The notes: generated by a model from the letters alone, not told the origin. A stretch of 64,000 nt of DNA from Trichobilharzia szidati (GCA_944472155.2 OX235277.1:16874804-16938803), one strand, 5' to 3'; counted from the stretch's first letter, positions 1-12,006 are shown. Numbers and translations: made by a program.

Positions 1-1540
1 TCGATTAGAAGAGTTAGCAAATCTCTAAATTCCAAATTCATCAGCTGTAATGGTGGATGCATATAGTGATCAGATGAAATAACTTGATGCTTTATAATGT
101 GCTAAGATTACTACCTCTGAACGACATTGAAACCTTGAAATATTATTTTCTTCTTGTTCTTTTATCAGACGAAGTACGAAGGTTTGAAGACATCTGAGCA
201 TATGTGTATGTAAAAATGAAAGTTATACATATATATATATATACTTATATAAACAAAAGCTTAGTCTTAACGTTGTTGAGCGACCCGTTGTCAACCTGCC
301 TGCATCATTAGTACGCAGTGTTAGAATTTCTCAAAACGGAGTTTATTATCTGCTCATAAGATGAGTAACAAGGTCGACTAGTTTGAGTGCAGACAAATAA
401 ATACACAGACAGCGTGAAGACCAGAATGTAATATGTGGATTCGGAAAAAGATGCTGTAACATTCAACGACAACAGGATGTCAAACACTGAATCAAGTCAT
501 GTTGCCACAAAATGATAATGCAGCTGTTTACTGCTTAGTATGATGATGTCATAAGTTTGCTGTTAACTAAAACGGTAAACCTATAGAGGATTCTGAAAAA
601 ATCACATTTTGATTGTCGGTCGTTCCGTTTACTTTTCCGCGATCATTGAGTTCAGTACTGATAAACATAAAAGAAGTAGAAGTACATGTAGATGGCCTAG
701 TTGCGCCAAGTGAAACATTAAGTGAGCCAGCTAGTCGATAACTTCAAAGAGATAGCAAAGACATTTTAGCGGTTCCTAGGTGACACAGGATACATTTAGA
801 GTAAAGACGGCCAACGCGTTTGATCTGTTTGAGGAATTCTTCGATTGTCAACAGACGATACTGGAACCAGTGGTGCATTTCAAGCAGTATATAGCTTCAT
901 TTTTTTTGTAATATGCTGTGGAGTCGATACAGTTGAAGTCAATTTATATTTTCGAGAATTTCTCACGAAGCTTAACAAATACACATTAAAATAAATTATC
1001 ATAGACATTCAGTGCGAATCTTTCTTCATTAAATGACTTGAATCAACAATCAAACAAAATTATTTATATCAAACTGAGACGCTGAATCTTCACTGGTTGC
1101 ATTAAAATGAGGGAATCAGCGTAACACTAAAAAAACACTCAGCAACCATGATAGATGGTTGCACCTAGAGGACTTGTGATCACAGTCATTCGCTCACCAG
1201 TCCTCTTCAGATTAACAGATTTATTCTGATGAAATGCCATTAATTGTTTGGCTGAGTTATTTCGAAGATCCAGTAACCTGAAGGTCACTTAGTTGGTTCT
1301 TCGTCAGATAAGTTACAAAATGAAGTTTCCGCTCATGTCATCACCTCGATGAAATTATCATAATTTTATTTTCTGTTGTTATGTGAGTGAAATATGCTCA
1401 ACTGTCAGTCCTTGCCAACACACCAGCTTCCCATTTGTGTACTGTCTTTTGAGTCCTCTCTTCAATAATAAGAAGTAGAGCAGGTTAATAATTTTTTGAG
1501 ATTATCATATACATTTAATTGGCGGATGGTGAATAGGAGT
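1..1540. other. AT-rich non-coding stretch
   Basis: No open frame with a recognisable motif was seen on either strand. A short (AT)n run lies at about 228-243. No relation to another part of the window was noticed, in contrast to the DNA that follows it. Confidence 0.4.
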
Positions 1541-1590
1541 GTAATCCAGGATGCTCATTTCGTCCCGTTTGGGACTCGTTATCTAGATGT
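1541..1590 (-). ncRNA. degenerate hammerhead-ribozyme motif
   Basis: On the minus strand there is a helix-II hairpin GTCCCAAACGGGAC with the expected flanks: a box reading ATAACGA in place of CTGANGA before it and GAAA after it, followed by ATGAGCATCC. Hammerheads of this layout are known from schistosome SINE-like repeats. The catalytic C and G of the first box appear changed, so this copy is probably inactive. It lies 30 bp from a second motif on the opposite strand. Confidence 0.5.
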
Positions 1591-1620
1591 ACTTGCATTT
1601 CTCAGTGAGTGATGATGTTC

Positions 1621-1666
1621 TTAGATAAGGAGTCGCAAATAGGATGAAATGCGCACCTCGAATTCC
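1621..1666 (+). ncRNA. degenerate hammerhead-ribozyme motif, opposite orientation
   Basis: The plus strand reads GGAGTCGCAAATAGGATGAAA followed by TGCGCACC. This matches the right half of the schistosome-type hammerhead: helix II with a CAAATA loop, then GAAA, then a GC-rich arm. The first catalytic box is eroded (GATAAGGA). The DNA after it (to about 1760) resembles the body of the same repeat class. Together with 1541-1590 it forms a divergent, back-to-back pair. Confidence 0.45.
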
Positions 1667-1804
1667 ACTGGTAGTCACCACTCAGCAATTAAATCCTAAT
1701 TTAATGCTAAGACATCTTCGAAGCATATGCACAAGAAGCCGACATGTCAATCTGAGACCGAGCGCTTCTGTCCAATCAATCGACAAGAAAATCTAAAATT
1801 AATT

Positions 1805-4262
1805 ATATCATATACATTTTTCGGGTGACTGATTGAGGACATTTCTGAAAACACAATGTTCGTGGAACTGACTCCTTGCAAAGAATTTATCATCAAACTG
1901 TAAAACCATATATGTATATATAGTTCGAAGAATTTCTATCCTGTGAGGAAATTTAAACGAAGTTGTGATTGTTCTAACAATAATATCATGAAACCCATTT
2001 CTCAGCGGCTGGCATGAAAACTTGAACCCGTTTACCTACAATGATATGTTCAAATTTATTGATAGCTCATATGTTAGGTTAAATCATGTCCTCACTAAAT
2101 GTTACTTTGTTATTTACTAATCCATCTCTCATGGAAATCGTCTGTTATATTAGCTACTATATGATGCGCGTAGTATAGACAAAGAGTTGACAACAACAAA
2201 TTACCTTCACAGTTGTCCTCCATCTCTGCAAAATATAAGCCTTATCTTACCACTTCCATGAGCATCTTTCAGTTCACACACTCCTATGATGCAGAGTGAA
2301 CTAGCCGTAACCAAATTCTACATTCCACTATTATACAAGAACAAATCCCAGCAATGACTTATAAGTGAGGAAGGCAGGGTGTGTGATGCTCTATTCGTGA
2401 ACATGTTATTGACTGTTGTAATTATACCAACCCTGACCATGCATTCGTTATTATCTATCCCATTCATGCTAACCTGATGCGTTGTCAGAGTTTTTCGAAT
2501 TCCACAGACAGTAGAGGACTTAGCGTTGCTGGAATTTAAGCCAGACCGATGCATATGAAAGAGGTATGTTCAAACTTCAATTACACTGTGGCTGTAGGAA
2601 ATGCACATCTGAGTATTCTGTTAGTCTGTTTACCTTTCCTTCATCACTATGATCAGGATTGTTATTATTGTTAATATTATTATTCTCATTGAACTGTTCC
2701 TGTTATATTTCACTTGGCCTATATTTCAATCGAAAGATCGTCAAAATATTCTTTCCAATGTTGAATTCTATGACATCAAATTTCTTATCGTGTTAAGCTG
2801 AGCTTCTTATTTGTCTAGTAATCTTATAATTTACAACCCCTTTCTATATCTAAACATCTCTTGAACTATTTTATATATGAACCTGTTGTTGCTCAACCAC
2901 CTGAAATTTTTCTGTGATTACAATAATAGATATTTTTGATTGTATTTTATTATATCGTTTGGTATATACTCTCTTTCGTTAAAATTTCTTAACAGTATAT
3001 GATTTTAAAAACCATATGTTTGTATACAAGCATATATGTGTATATAGGATTGTACATTGTGACAATAAATCCTTTGAAAATAATCTACTCGCTGAAATGT
3101 ATGCGCATATTATTAAAACAGTAGTCATTACATTATTGACAAAAATATCCGGGTTAGTATATATACGTTCGGTAGTTGATTGAAGACTCCCAGATCAAAT
3201 CACGAGTTCAATTAAGCTTTCATTCAACACTCAGTTACTTCTTATTCCGTGAATATTTTCCTGCTAATCCAAGGATGCCACATCATGCGGAAGCATTATC
3301 TGATGAATCTGTTGGCGAATATTTATTTTTGTAAAAATGTACTACTAACAACGAATAGAGTAGTATCAGAATGATTTAAAATTCATGAATTCATGTAGAG
3401 ACAGCTCCACAAAAATGGCATGCGTTTCAGTTACATTTGATTTACTGTAAAAGCAATCTCACTAACATCAAATGGTCAAGAACAGATAAGCAAATTGACT
3501 GTTAATTCTGAAGTTTAAATATCTTTATGAGTAGTGAACAGGTAGTGAAGATTATAGAAGCGCAACACTTAAAAATTTAACAGATTGCAAGTCTGCTGAG
3601 AGAGAAGTGATGTCTATCTGCATGAAGCATCCAAACATCTGAAATTAATCCATATTTCAGGTTACTAGTCACATATGTTACCCTATGTCATGGGTAAATA
3701 TAAATAACAGTAGATGAGAAGTATATTTCAAGGTAAACCGATTGTATTGATATATAGAGACATAATATTCAACTAAAAACCCAGCGAAACTGAAGAAGCC
3801 ACTAAATGATATAGAATTGACATTTGAACGACCTGATAAAAAAGAACGAGATTTCATCTGTATTCCCTTGCTAATTAAGTATTGAACTCTGATTATGTGG
3901 AAGAATAATATTCCTTTGAACACATTGTCGGTATCACACCACCAAAATATGTCTGGTTAATTATATCTGGTATATGAAGCGCCATTGTCCGAGTATCAGT
4001 TATGAATGTTTCATAATTATTGACTTATTTTCTTGAGTATTTACTAAAGTACCTGTATTTCGGTTGACATATCAGTAGCTTGTTGCTCCTCAGAGCATGA
4101 AATAACCAACTACGCTTAGGTCTTACCATTGGAAAGTTAATCACCTATAATGATAGAGAGGTTCACCACTGATCATAGCCATCTCAATGCTATTATAAGA
4201 GTACATAGAACAGTAGTTTCAGTGACCCAATTGTCAAAAATACCAAGCATTCTATAAGCCGA
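1805..4262. repeat. segmental duplication A, copy 1
   Basis: About 2.4 kb matches 53350-58140 in the same orientation. Anchors are the ttttcgggtgactgat segment (about 1819 and 53363), the insertion point of the RTE element (about 2515 and 54065) and the TGGTATATGAAGCGCCATTG segment (about 3970 and 57850). Copy 1 lacks both the RTE element and the SINE found in copy 2, so it serves as the empty allele for both. No gene is seen in it. The match stops where the Penelope-like fragment begins near 4262. Confidence 0.75.
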
Positions 4263-4740
4263 AGAGAATGCAGTCAATGTTCATCCGCATCCAAAGGACC
4301 TTAAACAAGCTTACCAAACCTGGACAAATCACAAAAGAAGACCAATGGCAAATGAAATCCAGTGGACCAGTCCTACCCTGATTCTACGGCAGACCCAAAA
4401 TACACCAGTCAAATATCCCCTTACGACCAATTGCATCACTACTAGGAACTCCAACATACAATTTATCCAAAGAATTATACTGAAAACTAAAACATCTAAT
4501 GGAATCTTGTGATCACTCCATCAACTCCGCTATCCAATTCCTAGAGAAAATCAGAGGCATCCCAATAGATGAACAAGAGATGATGACATCTTTCGACGTC
4601 ACAGCATTGTATATCTCAATCGGACAAAAACTAGCAAAAGAAACCATGGAGCAATTACTTTCAACGACGAACGCCTTCCACAAAAATCAAAAATGCAACA
4701 CACAAGTTGGATGGAATGCATAAACCTATGTCTAACAACA
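4262..4740 (+). mobile_element. Penelope-like element fragment, reverse transcriptase
   Basis: The plus strand encodes a partial Penelope-type reverse transcriptase. Readable pieces in order are FYGRPKIHQSNIPLRPIASL, GTPTYNLSKELY, KLKHLMESCDHSINSAIQFL, then motif A as SFDVTALYISIGQKL. The motif-A aspartate is kept. Stops interrupt the reading around 4380 and at the tryptophan after KELY, and the match ends after about 4725. The same peptide blocks occur at 41180-42610 (minus) and, more weakly, at 11850-11970. No endonuclease domain follows, so this is a dead fragment. Its 5' junction coincides with the end of duplication A. Confidence 0.8.
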
Positions 4741-4809
4741 ACGTCATATAAGTCATGGAGCCAGGTTTCTTGCAGAGTAGCAATACCAGTAGCAATACCT
4801 CTTCTTTTC

Positions 4810-5815
4810 TTTTAAACTCTAAGTGTCGATGCGCAACAACCACGCATCTTCTTTCTTCTTAAAACGACCATTTATAATTTGCTGAACTTCACATTCAAAA
4901 CGATTTGTCCACCACTTTCTGAATGTTCAACTTAAGTTCTGGTCCACTCCTAATGCTTTCAAAACATTCACGTTAAACCTGAACACCTGTCACACTATTT
5001 AATTCTGTGAGCCAATATCTGCTCCTATCCTGAATATTGGGTTCAGCAGACTCCATTTAAGCTCTCTTCAGATTGAAATGATGTCTACCTAATTTCTGTT
5101 GTGTCCGTCGGGCGAAAGCCATCTCTCACTGCAAACATAGTTATCTTCCCATACCTTCAAATCACTTGATGCGGAAAATTCTTGAAGACTTCTCCTTTCT
5201 TATTTATTTTACTGATAGTCACTTGAGCTATCTATCTTCATTGTTTTAGGCACATTACATTGAATGATCTTGAATTTCCTATATTTGAAATGAACTGTGC
5301 CGCCAATAACCTGAAAGAGATCGGTTTCCAGTGCATGACAGCTTTGGATGGCTGAAGTGATGTCATGATAAACACTGCTGTAGTGTGCACCTAGTTACTT
5401 TCTGATTAATGCAAGTAGATTATCGACCTCCCTGTTGTCCATTTCCACTCCATCTGCTTTCACTGACCACCAGCACTTCTGAACTAGTGTCTTCTGAGTA
5501 GCTACATCAGCTTTATATCTAGTTCACCCATTCTTTGTGTCCATGGGTGTATTTTGATTTCGTATAAAGAAGACAGTAAAATGCGAGTCACATGGTATCC
5601 TCAGTTGTTCGATGATTGTAATGTAACGTAGCAGGGATGTTGAGAATATACCAGCGTGTATTCAGAACATATGGTGGTTAGTCAGGACCAATGACAGTAC
5701 CATAGAGACCTGCTTTGTGTGCAAACACAGTATATATCTTGACTTTTGTTTTTTGGACTGCTATCAATCAGCCTAATTGTAACAGAAGATAACCGAGTGA
5801 CATGTAATTCTTCCT
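4810..5815 (-). pseudogene. degenerate coding remnant, family unknown
   Basis: Reading from 5815 down to 4810, the minus strand stays mostly open over about 300 codons, with a few in-frame stops and at least two frame changes. Blocks such as KVKIYTVFAHKAGLYGTVIG, CDSHFTVFFIRNQNTPMDT, ATQKTLVQKCWWSVKADG, NREVDNLLALIR and LETDLFQVIGGTVHFKYRKF have protein-like composition. I do not recognise the family. It could be a decayed host gene or an unfamiliar mobile-element protein. No copy was noticed elsewhere in the window. Confidence 0.35.
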
Positions 5816-6196
5816 ATTATCGATAAATGTTTCAAATATCAGTGAAGATGTTGTGCTCACTCGAATCAAGGTAAATGTTGGTTATGTCAAAATGGAATAT
5901 GAAAGTCTACCACTAGACCTATTTTCATATCAATGTTTTGCGAAGCCATGGCGACTGATTCACTTAATTTCATATCATTAACATAATTCACAAAACGTGC
6001 TTAATGTTGTATTGAAGATTACCTCATCAAATCATTGCCAGAGAAAACCGACAAAACTGACCCGATTACTGCAATATACAAAGTTTTTCAAAATTTGTTT
6101 ATTGCAAATTTTAAACTACCAGTATGTGATTCATAAAGCACAAGCAGATTACTTCAATTTATTGTGATTGTTATATACTACGGTTTCTGATTATGT

Positions 6197-6382
6197 ATGA
6201 GTGAATCAACATTCAAGCCCGAGATAACTGATCATTTATCTGTAATATTGACCTCCATAATACAAAATGAAGAAATTTTACATGATGACTTCATTTTTAC
6301 TTTCAAAACTTTTATATACATTTTGCTTACTTTTCACTTTCCACCAACAACTGATTACGTGAATAGATCGATGTCTAAGTAA
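6197..6382 (+). CDS. short open frame conserved in the inverted duplicate
   Basis: A 61-codon frame ends in FHFPPTTDYVNRSMSK. The inverted duplicate carries the same frame on the minus strand at 21969-21712, with the same C-terminus and an uninterrupted reading. Both contain the core IIQNEEILH. It lies upstream of, and on the same strand as, the exon remnant near 6.85 kb in both copies, so it may be another exon of that gene. No family is recognised. Shared ancestry of the DNA alone could also explain the similarity. Confidence 0.25.
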   Translation: MSESTFKPEITDHLSVILTSIIQNEEILHDDFIFTFKTFIYILLTFHFPPTTDYVNRSMSK

Positions 6383-6835
6383 GTCACGAGGTCACATAAG
6401 GCTAATTTACAAACCAATAATAATAAATGACTTCGCATTTCACTATGTGAATATATTAGCGCCATAAAAGTTGAGCGTCAAACATTTGGATGACTGTATT
6501 AGCAAGTTCCTTATATCAGTCACTTCATTGATATAACCCAGTCAAGATAATTAAGTGCTAGACGCGTTTAACTATCCATAAATCAGAATCAGTGATTAGA
6601 AAAGATGAATAACATTTGTCAATCTATTTCAAATTATTCAACAGCTGTTTCAAAACTTCGATACGATCCGTTATTTGAATGAATCTATTCTGTTTGAACT
6701 CCCTCCTTTATCATTATTATGTTGGGTTTAGTCCAAATACGAAGGTGTGATTTTACAGGGTGAACATTGTCTAATTTCATGGTGTCACTCTGGTAGCAAT
6801 GATATGGAATGATTGATTGGATCATGGACCTACAT

Positions 6836-7025
6836 CGGAAGATACTTCTCATAGAAGTGAAATGTTTCAGGAGAGATGCGATGAGGCAATTCATATTTGT
6901 GACTACGTGAAGAGAATGATTTTCTTCATTCATCAATGTTGTGTGGATGCAAAAAGGTGAACATTCAAGTTTGATGTGGTATTTGGTGGAGCGTATGGTC
7001 AGCGTCTGTCAAAATTCTTAATTTT
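6836..7025 (+). pseudogene. broken copy of the 59.6-kb exon
   Basis: The frame reads SEDTSHRSEMFQERCDEAIH, then YVKRMIFFIHQCCVDAKR, a TGA stop, then a changed FEF block and GGAYGQRLS. It is clearly the same exon as at 59.6 kb, where the frame is open. The stop replaces the cysteine codon of the DAQRCTFEF motif. A plausible acceptor (cttctcatag) precedes the conserved part. Confidence 0.5.
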
Positions 7026-9399
7026 TCTTAGAATCGATTGGACAATACACTAACTCTTCAGTTGCTTTATTGCCAAAGTCAATTTCATGACCCACTTACA
7101 AGAATTAGAGTCTAACTGACAATGACAGAAGAGGATGAATAGTACTTATTATATTTTTCTCAAATGGTTGATAAAGGAAGGAAGTTTCCACGTCATTATT
7201 ATCGCAGAGTCTTTGAGATATTACCTCATTGCAGACATTTGAATGCTTCCAGAACCAACACAAATATATAACATATATCCACATCAATAATATATATTTC
7301 AGAGATGATAAAAATAAGTCTTTATGTTGCATAAATAAGGACACAGATGATTTGTAGCTCAGGTGTGTGTTATTATACAGTGATGTTTTGTGATCTCGTC
7401 AGTTTGTCCACACTGTAACTCTATAGAGGGAAATTGAAAGCTTAGAAATTAAATCAGTCAAATCAGAGAACACAAACAGAGAAAAAGAATCACGATTATA
7501 CTGAACGTTCCAGTATTGTAGCGCGCACTTGACTCGCTTCGGGAAATAAATTATTCGAGACAGTATACATCGATGCAGTAACATAAATTCACATATGTTC
7601 ACTCATCCATTGTGCAGTAGGAATCAGCTGATATTTTGAGTTTTGCTACGAAAAACAATTATTGAAATCTGATCCTAAGTGACTTGATCAAAATACACAC
7701 TCAACATCAACACAATTTGTGAGTAGGTATTCATTATTGAAAATTTTATGATAAAACCTCATGGTCAATAATGTCGTACGTTTACTGAATTATGTTCACA
7801 TATTTTGTGGAAACAACGTCCTCTTGCGAAAAAAGTGTGCCTTTGTGCAGTAAATTTCTACAGTTTTATCTAAAATATTGTTTTGAACGAGTTATGTTAC
7901 CTCCACTTTGAAGTAGACGACTTTTCATATATCAGTTTCGACGTATCAAATATGAGTTCCCTTCAAGGTGTTTGTAGGAATTACAATTCAAAACAGGCTA
8001 CATTAACGAGATATATTTGCTTTATTTATCAAATTTTTTTAAAGAGACATTTGTATACACATTTATCAAGGGATACAAATATTTGTATTTTTGATTTACA
8101 GAAGACCAGCAGATTAGCCATAAAGAGGTTCACTGAATCAAAATCTTCAACATGAAAAATTATGTGGTCAAGTTGTTACTTTTTACAAGTGAATTTCACT
8201 GTCTTCTAAAATGACTATGTCATACATCAAACCACATCTGGAACTATTCGACGTGTGCATTTCTTTTGATTTTGAAATAATCCATAAGCAATTAACACTC
8301 AAAAAATAAATAATTCACATAGGAAATTTATGTACACAAATGGAGGTTTCTACCTAAAATGAAAGAAGAAGTACAGTATCGAGAGTTTAATAGCAGTCCA
8401 CTTTAGGAATCGTGGTTGTTTAAAGTTAACTGCTTTGTTTTCCACTATTCAAAATATTCTATATGCGGAAGAGTTTAGGAAAAATACCTACACATGGCCA
8501 TAATTCATGCTCGAAAATAATAACATTTCACACTGTTTTATGCAAGAATCTAATGGATTGTTTTCAAAAACACCAGGAATAAATAATGTCATATCAAACC
8601 ATAATTAAACAATATATCTGAATCATCGTTAATCAAAGAATAACCGGATTACTCAATTAATTAAGAGTGAAATATAGTCCATTTGACAAAAAAGACAATA
8701 TACTCGATAGAACCATATGGCATATATGTCAGTGATGCTCCTGCTCTGTTTCAAAGTATGCTGAACTCATGAAATAGCTTCTTAATCATTAAGAACCCAC
8801 CGGGAAATCATTTTTTTATAATGCATGAAATAGATCTATCACTAAGTCAATATATTTATCAGACCAAGGGGATATAGATTCGCAAATGTAGGATCCCCTT
8901 ACACTGTTTATCTCATGAAAAGAAATCACTCATAAATATTTTTCTTTCCGAGAATACACCCGCAGTGTACAGTAAACGAACGCAACTGAAAGACCACTAG
9001 AAATATTGTTAATGAAATCTCTATCGGCATAGGACGGCGTAAATTTGTAGCTCAAGAGAGTAATACGTTGGTTCATTCGAGTTCTCCGAGCTGTATTGAT
9101 TAGTTGTGAAGCCTTCATTGGCTAATCACACTTGAATAAAGCAATAAAAATTATCTCAGAGAGACGAAAACATGTTAACACTAATCATGATGGCATGGAT
9201 CTCTTTCATAACACTTACATCGGTGAAAATTTAAGAATAATTTCTTAAGGCTTTCTTCTAATAAGATGTTACCTTTCGAATCAACTTACTGAATCAAAAG
9301 ACCTCAGTGAAACCAAAAGAAAAAATGTCCCGCCAGATTTAAAGAACATATTCATCACAAGACCATTCAAAGCTTGCGTGAGTGAAGTCTCTCTCCCAC

Positions 9400-9741
9400 A
9401 AACCAAAAATTTACTTCGCTTGTTTTTATGTGAATCGAAAGACTTGACAGCGAAAGTAGACTAAACCAACATCATCTACACGATAGATTTCAAAACCTTT
9501 GCAAATTATTACATTGGCCATAGTGAACGTTCATCTTCGACTTTGCATCACTGACCATAAATTAACCATGAAAACATGGACAGCTGTTTCATCCTAGTTT
9601 GGGAATCATTGGCAATACGCACCTACTCGGGCTCAAATACAGGACATTCCGGTTACAAGGCAAGCTCGTATACCATTCGAGCACTGGGACACGTTTCAAT
9701 GACTCATGAATACTCATTCAACAAATTTGCGATTTAGAGTT
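9400..9741. mobile_element. Penelope-like 3' remnant with hammerhead-like tail
   Basis: The plus strand keeps a GIY-YIG endonuclease piece reading NIIYTIDFKTFANYYIGHSE at about 9460-9545, related to the NHYIGQSGRLLRLRIQEY block at 41.4 kb. It is followed by the repeat tail containing CATGGACAGCTGTTTCATCC, whose complement is hammerhead-like, and by a conserved end near 9740. The same tail recurs at 62.25-62.56 kb and, inverted, at 17.84-18.11 kb. It abuts the micro-exon gene unit that starts at about 9742. Confidence 0.6.
9577..9613 (-). ncRNA. degenerate hammerhead motif in Penelope-like tail
   Basis: The minus strand reads CCAATGATTCCCAAACTAGG then ATGAAACAGCTGTCC. GAAAC and the TCC/GGA helix II are intact. 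The CTGATGA box has become CCAATGA, with two changes. The palindromic CAGCTG arm suits the very short helix III reported for Penelope-type hammerheads, which are thought to act as dimers. Catalytic activity of this copy is unlikely. Confidence 0.5.
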
Positions 9742-9835
9742 GAACTAGAATTAATCCAGTCTCAAGCTGATAACAAGGAGTAATGTGTAGCGAAAAATGA
9801 ATAACTATTATAATTCAAAACAATGTTTAACTCAC

Positions 9836-10181
9836 AATTCAAACCACTTCCTACAATGAGGCGTACATGAATGATTGAAGGATATCACAAAACACACTTG
9901 AACTGATTGTATTTGAAAAAAATGTTTTGGCACACGCACGTTTTACACATTTCCATTCACAATTCACATATGTATTCCATTTTATTTGGGATTGTGTTTG
10001 ATTCTTCATTTCAACTATGATTTTTAATCAATTATGAAATGGTAAAACGTCTTCAAAAGCAAAAGTTTGGGAAAAGTATTAAAGCAATATAAACACTTAG
10101 AATATTGTTATACTCACCTTCAACAAGCGAATCAGCAATGAAAAAGGAAGAAGAAATAGCCAACAAATCAGTGAAAAACCA
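9836..10181 (-). pseudogene. micro-exon gene copy 1, start codon lost
   Basis: On the minus strand a hydrophobic first exon ends at 10118 with GAAG|gtgagt in phase 1. It is followed by a 15-nt exon at 9850-9836, GAAGTGGTTTGAATT, bounded by cattgtag and gtgagttaaac; the pair would add G-S-G-L-N. Compared with the copies at 33.0 and 62.9 kb, the ATG position reads CTG and one extra T follows it, so the usual start is gone; the nearest upstream ATG is in another frame. About 95 bp beyond the 15-nt exon the DNA changes to the Penelope/hammerhead tail, so later exons are missing. Confidence 0.55.
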
Positions 10182-10218
10182 GTTTTCAACCCAGAGACAG
10201 AAATGATCAAAGTCATCC

Positions 10219-10226
10219 CTTAAATA
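10219..10226 (-). promoter_or_regulatory. TATA-like element of micro-exon gene copy 1
   Basis: The minus strand reads TATTTAAG, about 40 nt upstream of the former start site. An inverted CCAAT (ATTGG) lies about 30 bp further upstream. Both are at the same spacing in the copies at 33.1 and 63.05 kb. Confidence 0.45.
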
Positions 10227-11004
10227 CTTGTTCTCGCGTTAAGCAACCAATAAAATTTCAGTTTCCAACAGAAAGCAGATATTATCAAAAGAAAGAAAAC
10301 TTTGAACACAAAACAAAGCAAATTTTCAGAATGTTGTTTAGAAATGTCACCTCCATCATTTTTGTTTTTCATCTCGCTCTTGTTTAGTTACTATTTTTAC
10401 AATCAATATGACATCAATCTCTGTCGCAGTAACAAGAAACCAAGATTCACTTCAATACGAAACCATAAACAAGTTAGGCAGAAAGATATTATCGTAATGT
10501 ATTCATTTCAACATTATTTTTATCGTGTAAGTACAAAATGACGTCTTACACAAAATAGAACGTTCTATGCGAATAGGGCGTACAAAAGCATGTGACGTTT
10601 GTAAACCTCAAAGCATCAAAATGTTGTATACAATCGATGAATTATTGCTGTTACTTGTTAGCTCATTCAGTCACCACATCATTAGCACAGCTTCATATCA
10701 GGGCTCAATAAGCAAAAAATATGTACATATATATCTAGTTGGATATTGTTGCATAGAAGACAGCGGGATTTACGTCCACAACTTTTGTATCTACTGTTTT
10801 GAATGGAGCATTAAGTGAGCAAAATACTCACTCATCTAACTTTAAACTTTGAAATTTGTCGTGCATATTATGCACGAGGCAATCTCATCAAATAGTATGA
10901 TACTGTCACGTAACAGATAAGCTAACATCCATTGATTCCTAAGGAATTCACAGATCAAGTATGTAAAGCTGATGATATAAACTGATTTTTCTGAGCATTC
11001 TCAG

Positions 11005-11155
11005 CTACAAATATATTTTCAGGTTTGTGTGAATGGATTCTCGAGGTGGTATGACATCATAATTGATGGATGCTTCACGTGCATATGCAGAGTCTGACTT
11101 TATGTTCTCCAGCGTCACGACAAACACATATAGACTGAATAACATTACGAATAAT
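11005..11155 (-). CDS. short conserved open frame upstream of micro-exon gene
   Basis: The minus-strand frame reads NEDSLFVMLFSLYVFVVTLE, then IKSDSAYAREAS and IHTNLKIYL. Its duplicate at 63978-63815 reads IILISLYVIVVTQEDIKSD, then YAHVASTDLDVI and HTNLQTYLEP. The start resembles a signal peptide (hydrophobic FSLYVFVV followed by polar residues). It sits about 0.85 kb upstream of the micro-exon first exon on the same strand in both copies. A weaker relative may be the plus-strand frame at 35870-36079 (DLDYAHVKSTEDY). Family unknown. Confidence 0.3.
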
Positions 11156-11185
11156 GAGTCTTCATTTGGCAAGGATATATATTTT

Positions 11186-11849
11186 CCCACTTATTTTGAA
11201 TATACAGTGATTCCCCTTATGAGTTTGGGTATGATAATGGAATTTTCAGCATGTCATATCTACAGGCCAACGTTTGCTGACCAAATGTTGATATCAAGTG
11301 TGCGTTGGCATGTGATTGGGCCCAAGGCGATAAGCATGGTCGGCGACATTCCTATACGCTGTGTCAGCAACGCATATGTCAACTTTGTTGTGGCCAGTTG
11401 GTTTGCATTTGTCTGCGATAATAAGCTTGATTGAACGTGACAGTTCCTCCGGTACTGAAATCTTTTCGTGGTTTGTGTTCTTTATATTACTGATGTGTGT
11501 TTTAAGAACCAGGCACTTTCAGAGGAAGTTTGGAAGCAAATCATAGCACAGAAATTCATACACAGCCAACGACAAAATGAAAAAGATAATTGAAGTGGTA
11601 CTGTAAGGAAAAAATACTGTTGTGGTAGACTAACTAGAGTTGAATAAAGTGGTAAAAATCGTGAAGAGGAACAAATTTGAAATGAAAATCTGAAAATTTT
11701 GGTTTATTGGTGGAGGGAGGCAAGACGTTATACTAAACTTCGGCAGCCACCAAGCCTCACTGCATCAATGACTTGATCTAGGTTGACAGATCCTACGTGA
11801 ATGGGTCAAATTAACACACATTGACTTCATATATTGAATGCGCGTTTTG
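11186..11849. other. no recognisable gene
   Basis: A plus-strand open frame runs through about 11230-11434 but shows no motif and no counterpart elsewhere in the window. The rest, to the Penelope-like block at 11850, is AT-rich without features. Confidence 0.3.
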
Positions 11850-12006
11850 ATTACACCACTAATTACAGCTTCCAGGAACTATAACACACAATTTTCACAA
11901 AGAATTTTACAGAAAATTTAGACACCTAAAGGATTCCTCCAATCATTTAACCAATTCTGCTTTCCAATTTCATACATTTGTTCCCCTTAATGAATTTAAA
12001 CAAAGC

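Larger units (their letters stand above)
6130..11185. repeat. segmental duplication B, copy 1
   Basis: From about 6470 to 11185 this matches 59290-64000 directly. From 6130 to about 9760 it also matches 17800-21985 in inverted orientation. Landmarks shared by the copies include the exon near 6.85 kb, the segment near 8.95-9.12 kb and the Penelope/hammerhead tail near 9.4-9.74 kb. The micro-exon gene unit (9742-10690) is present here and at 62.6 kb but not in the inverted copy. Apart from the listed pieces, nothing recognisable is coded. Confidence 0.75.

Noticed and set aside
3298..3320. CTGATGA hammerhead box near 3300 and 57000
   Set aside because: No helix II hairpin or GAAA box follows.
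7091..7115. 12-nt exon ACTCTAATTCTT before gtaagtgg (minus), also near 59.88 kb
   Set aside because: The splice sites are attractive, but the inverted copy has lost the donor and no phase-linked neighbour was found; left as a possibility only.
9303..9316. Short exon GTCTTTTGATTCA before a gtaagt donor (minus)
   Set aside because: It is 13 nt long and breaks the frame; the downstream context is Penelope-derived, so there is no reason to include it.
11063..11434. 123-codon plus-strand frame
   Set aside because: Its first third is antisense to the conserved minus-strand frame at 11 kb, and no part shows a motif.
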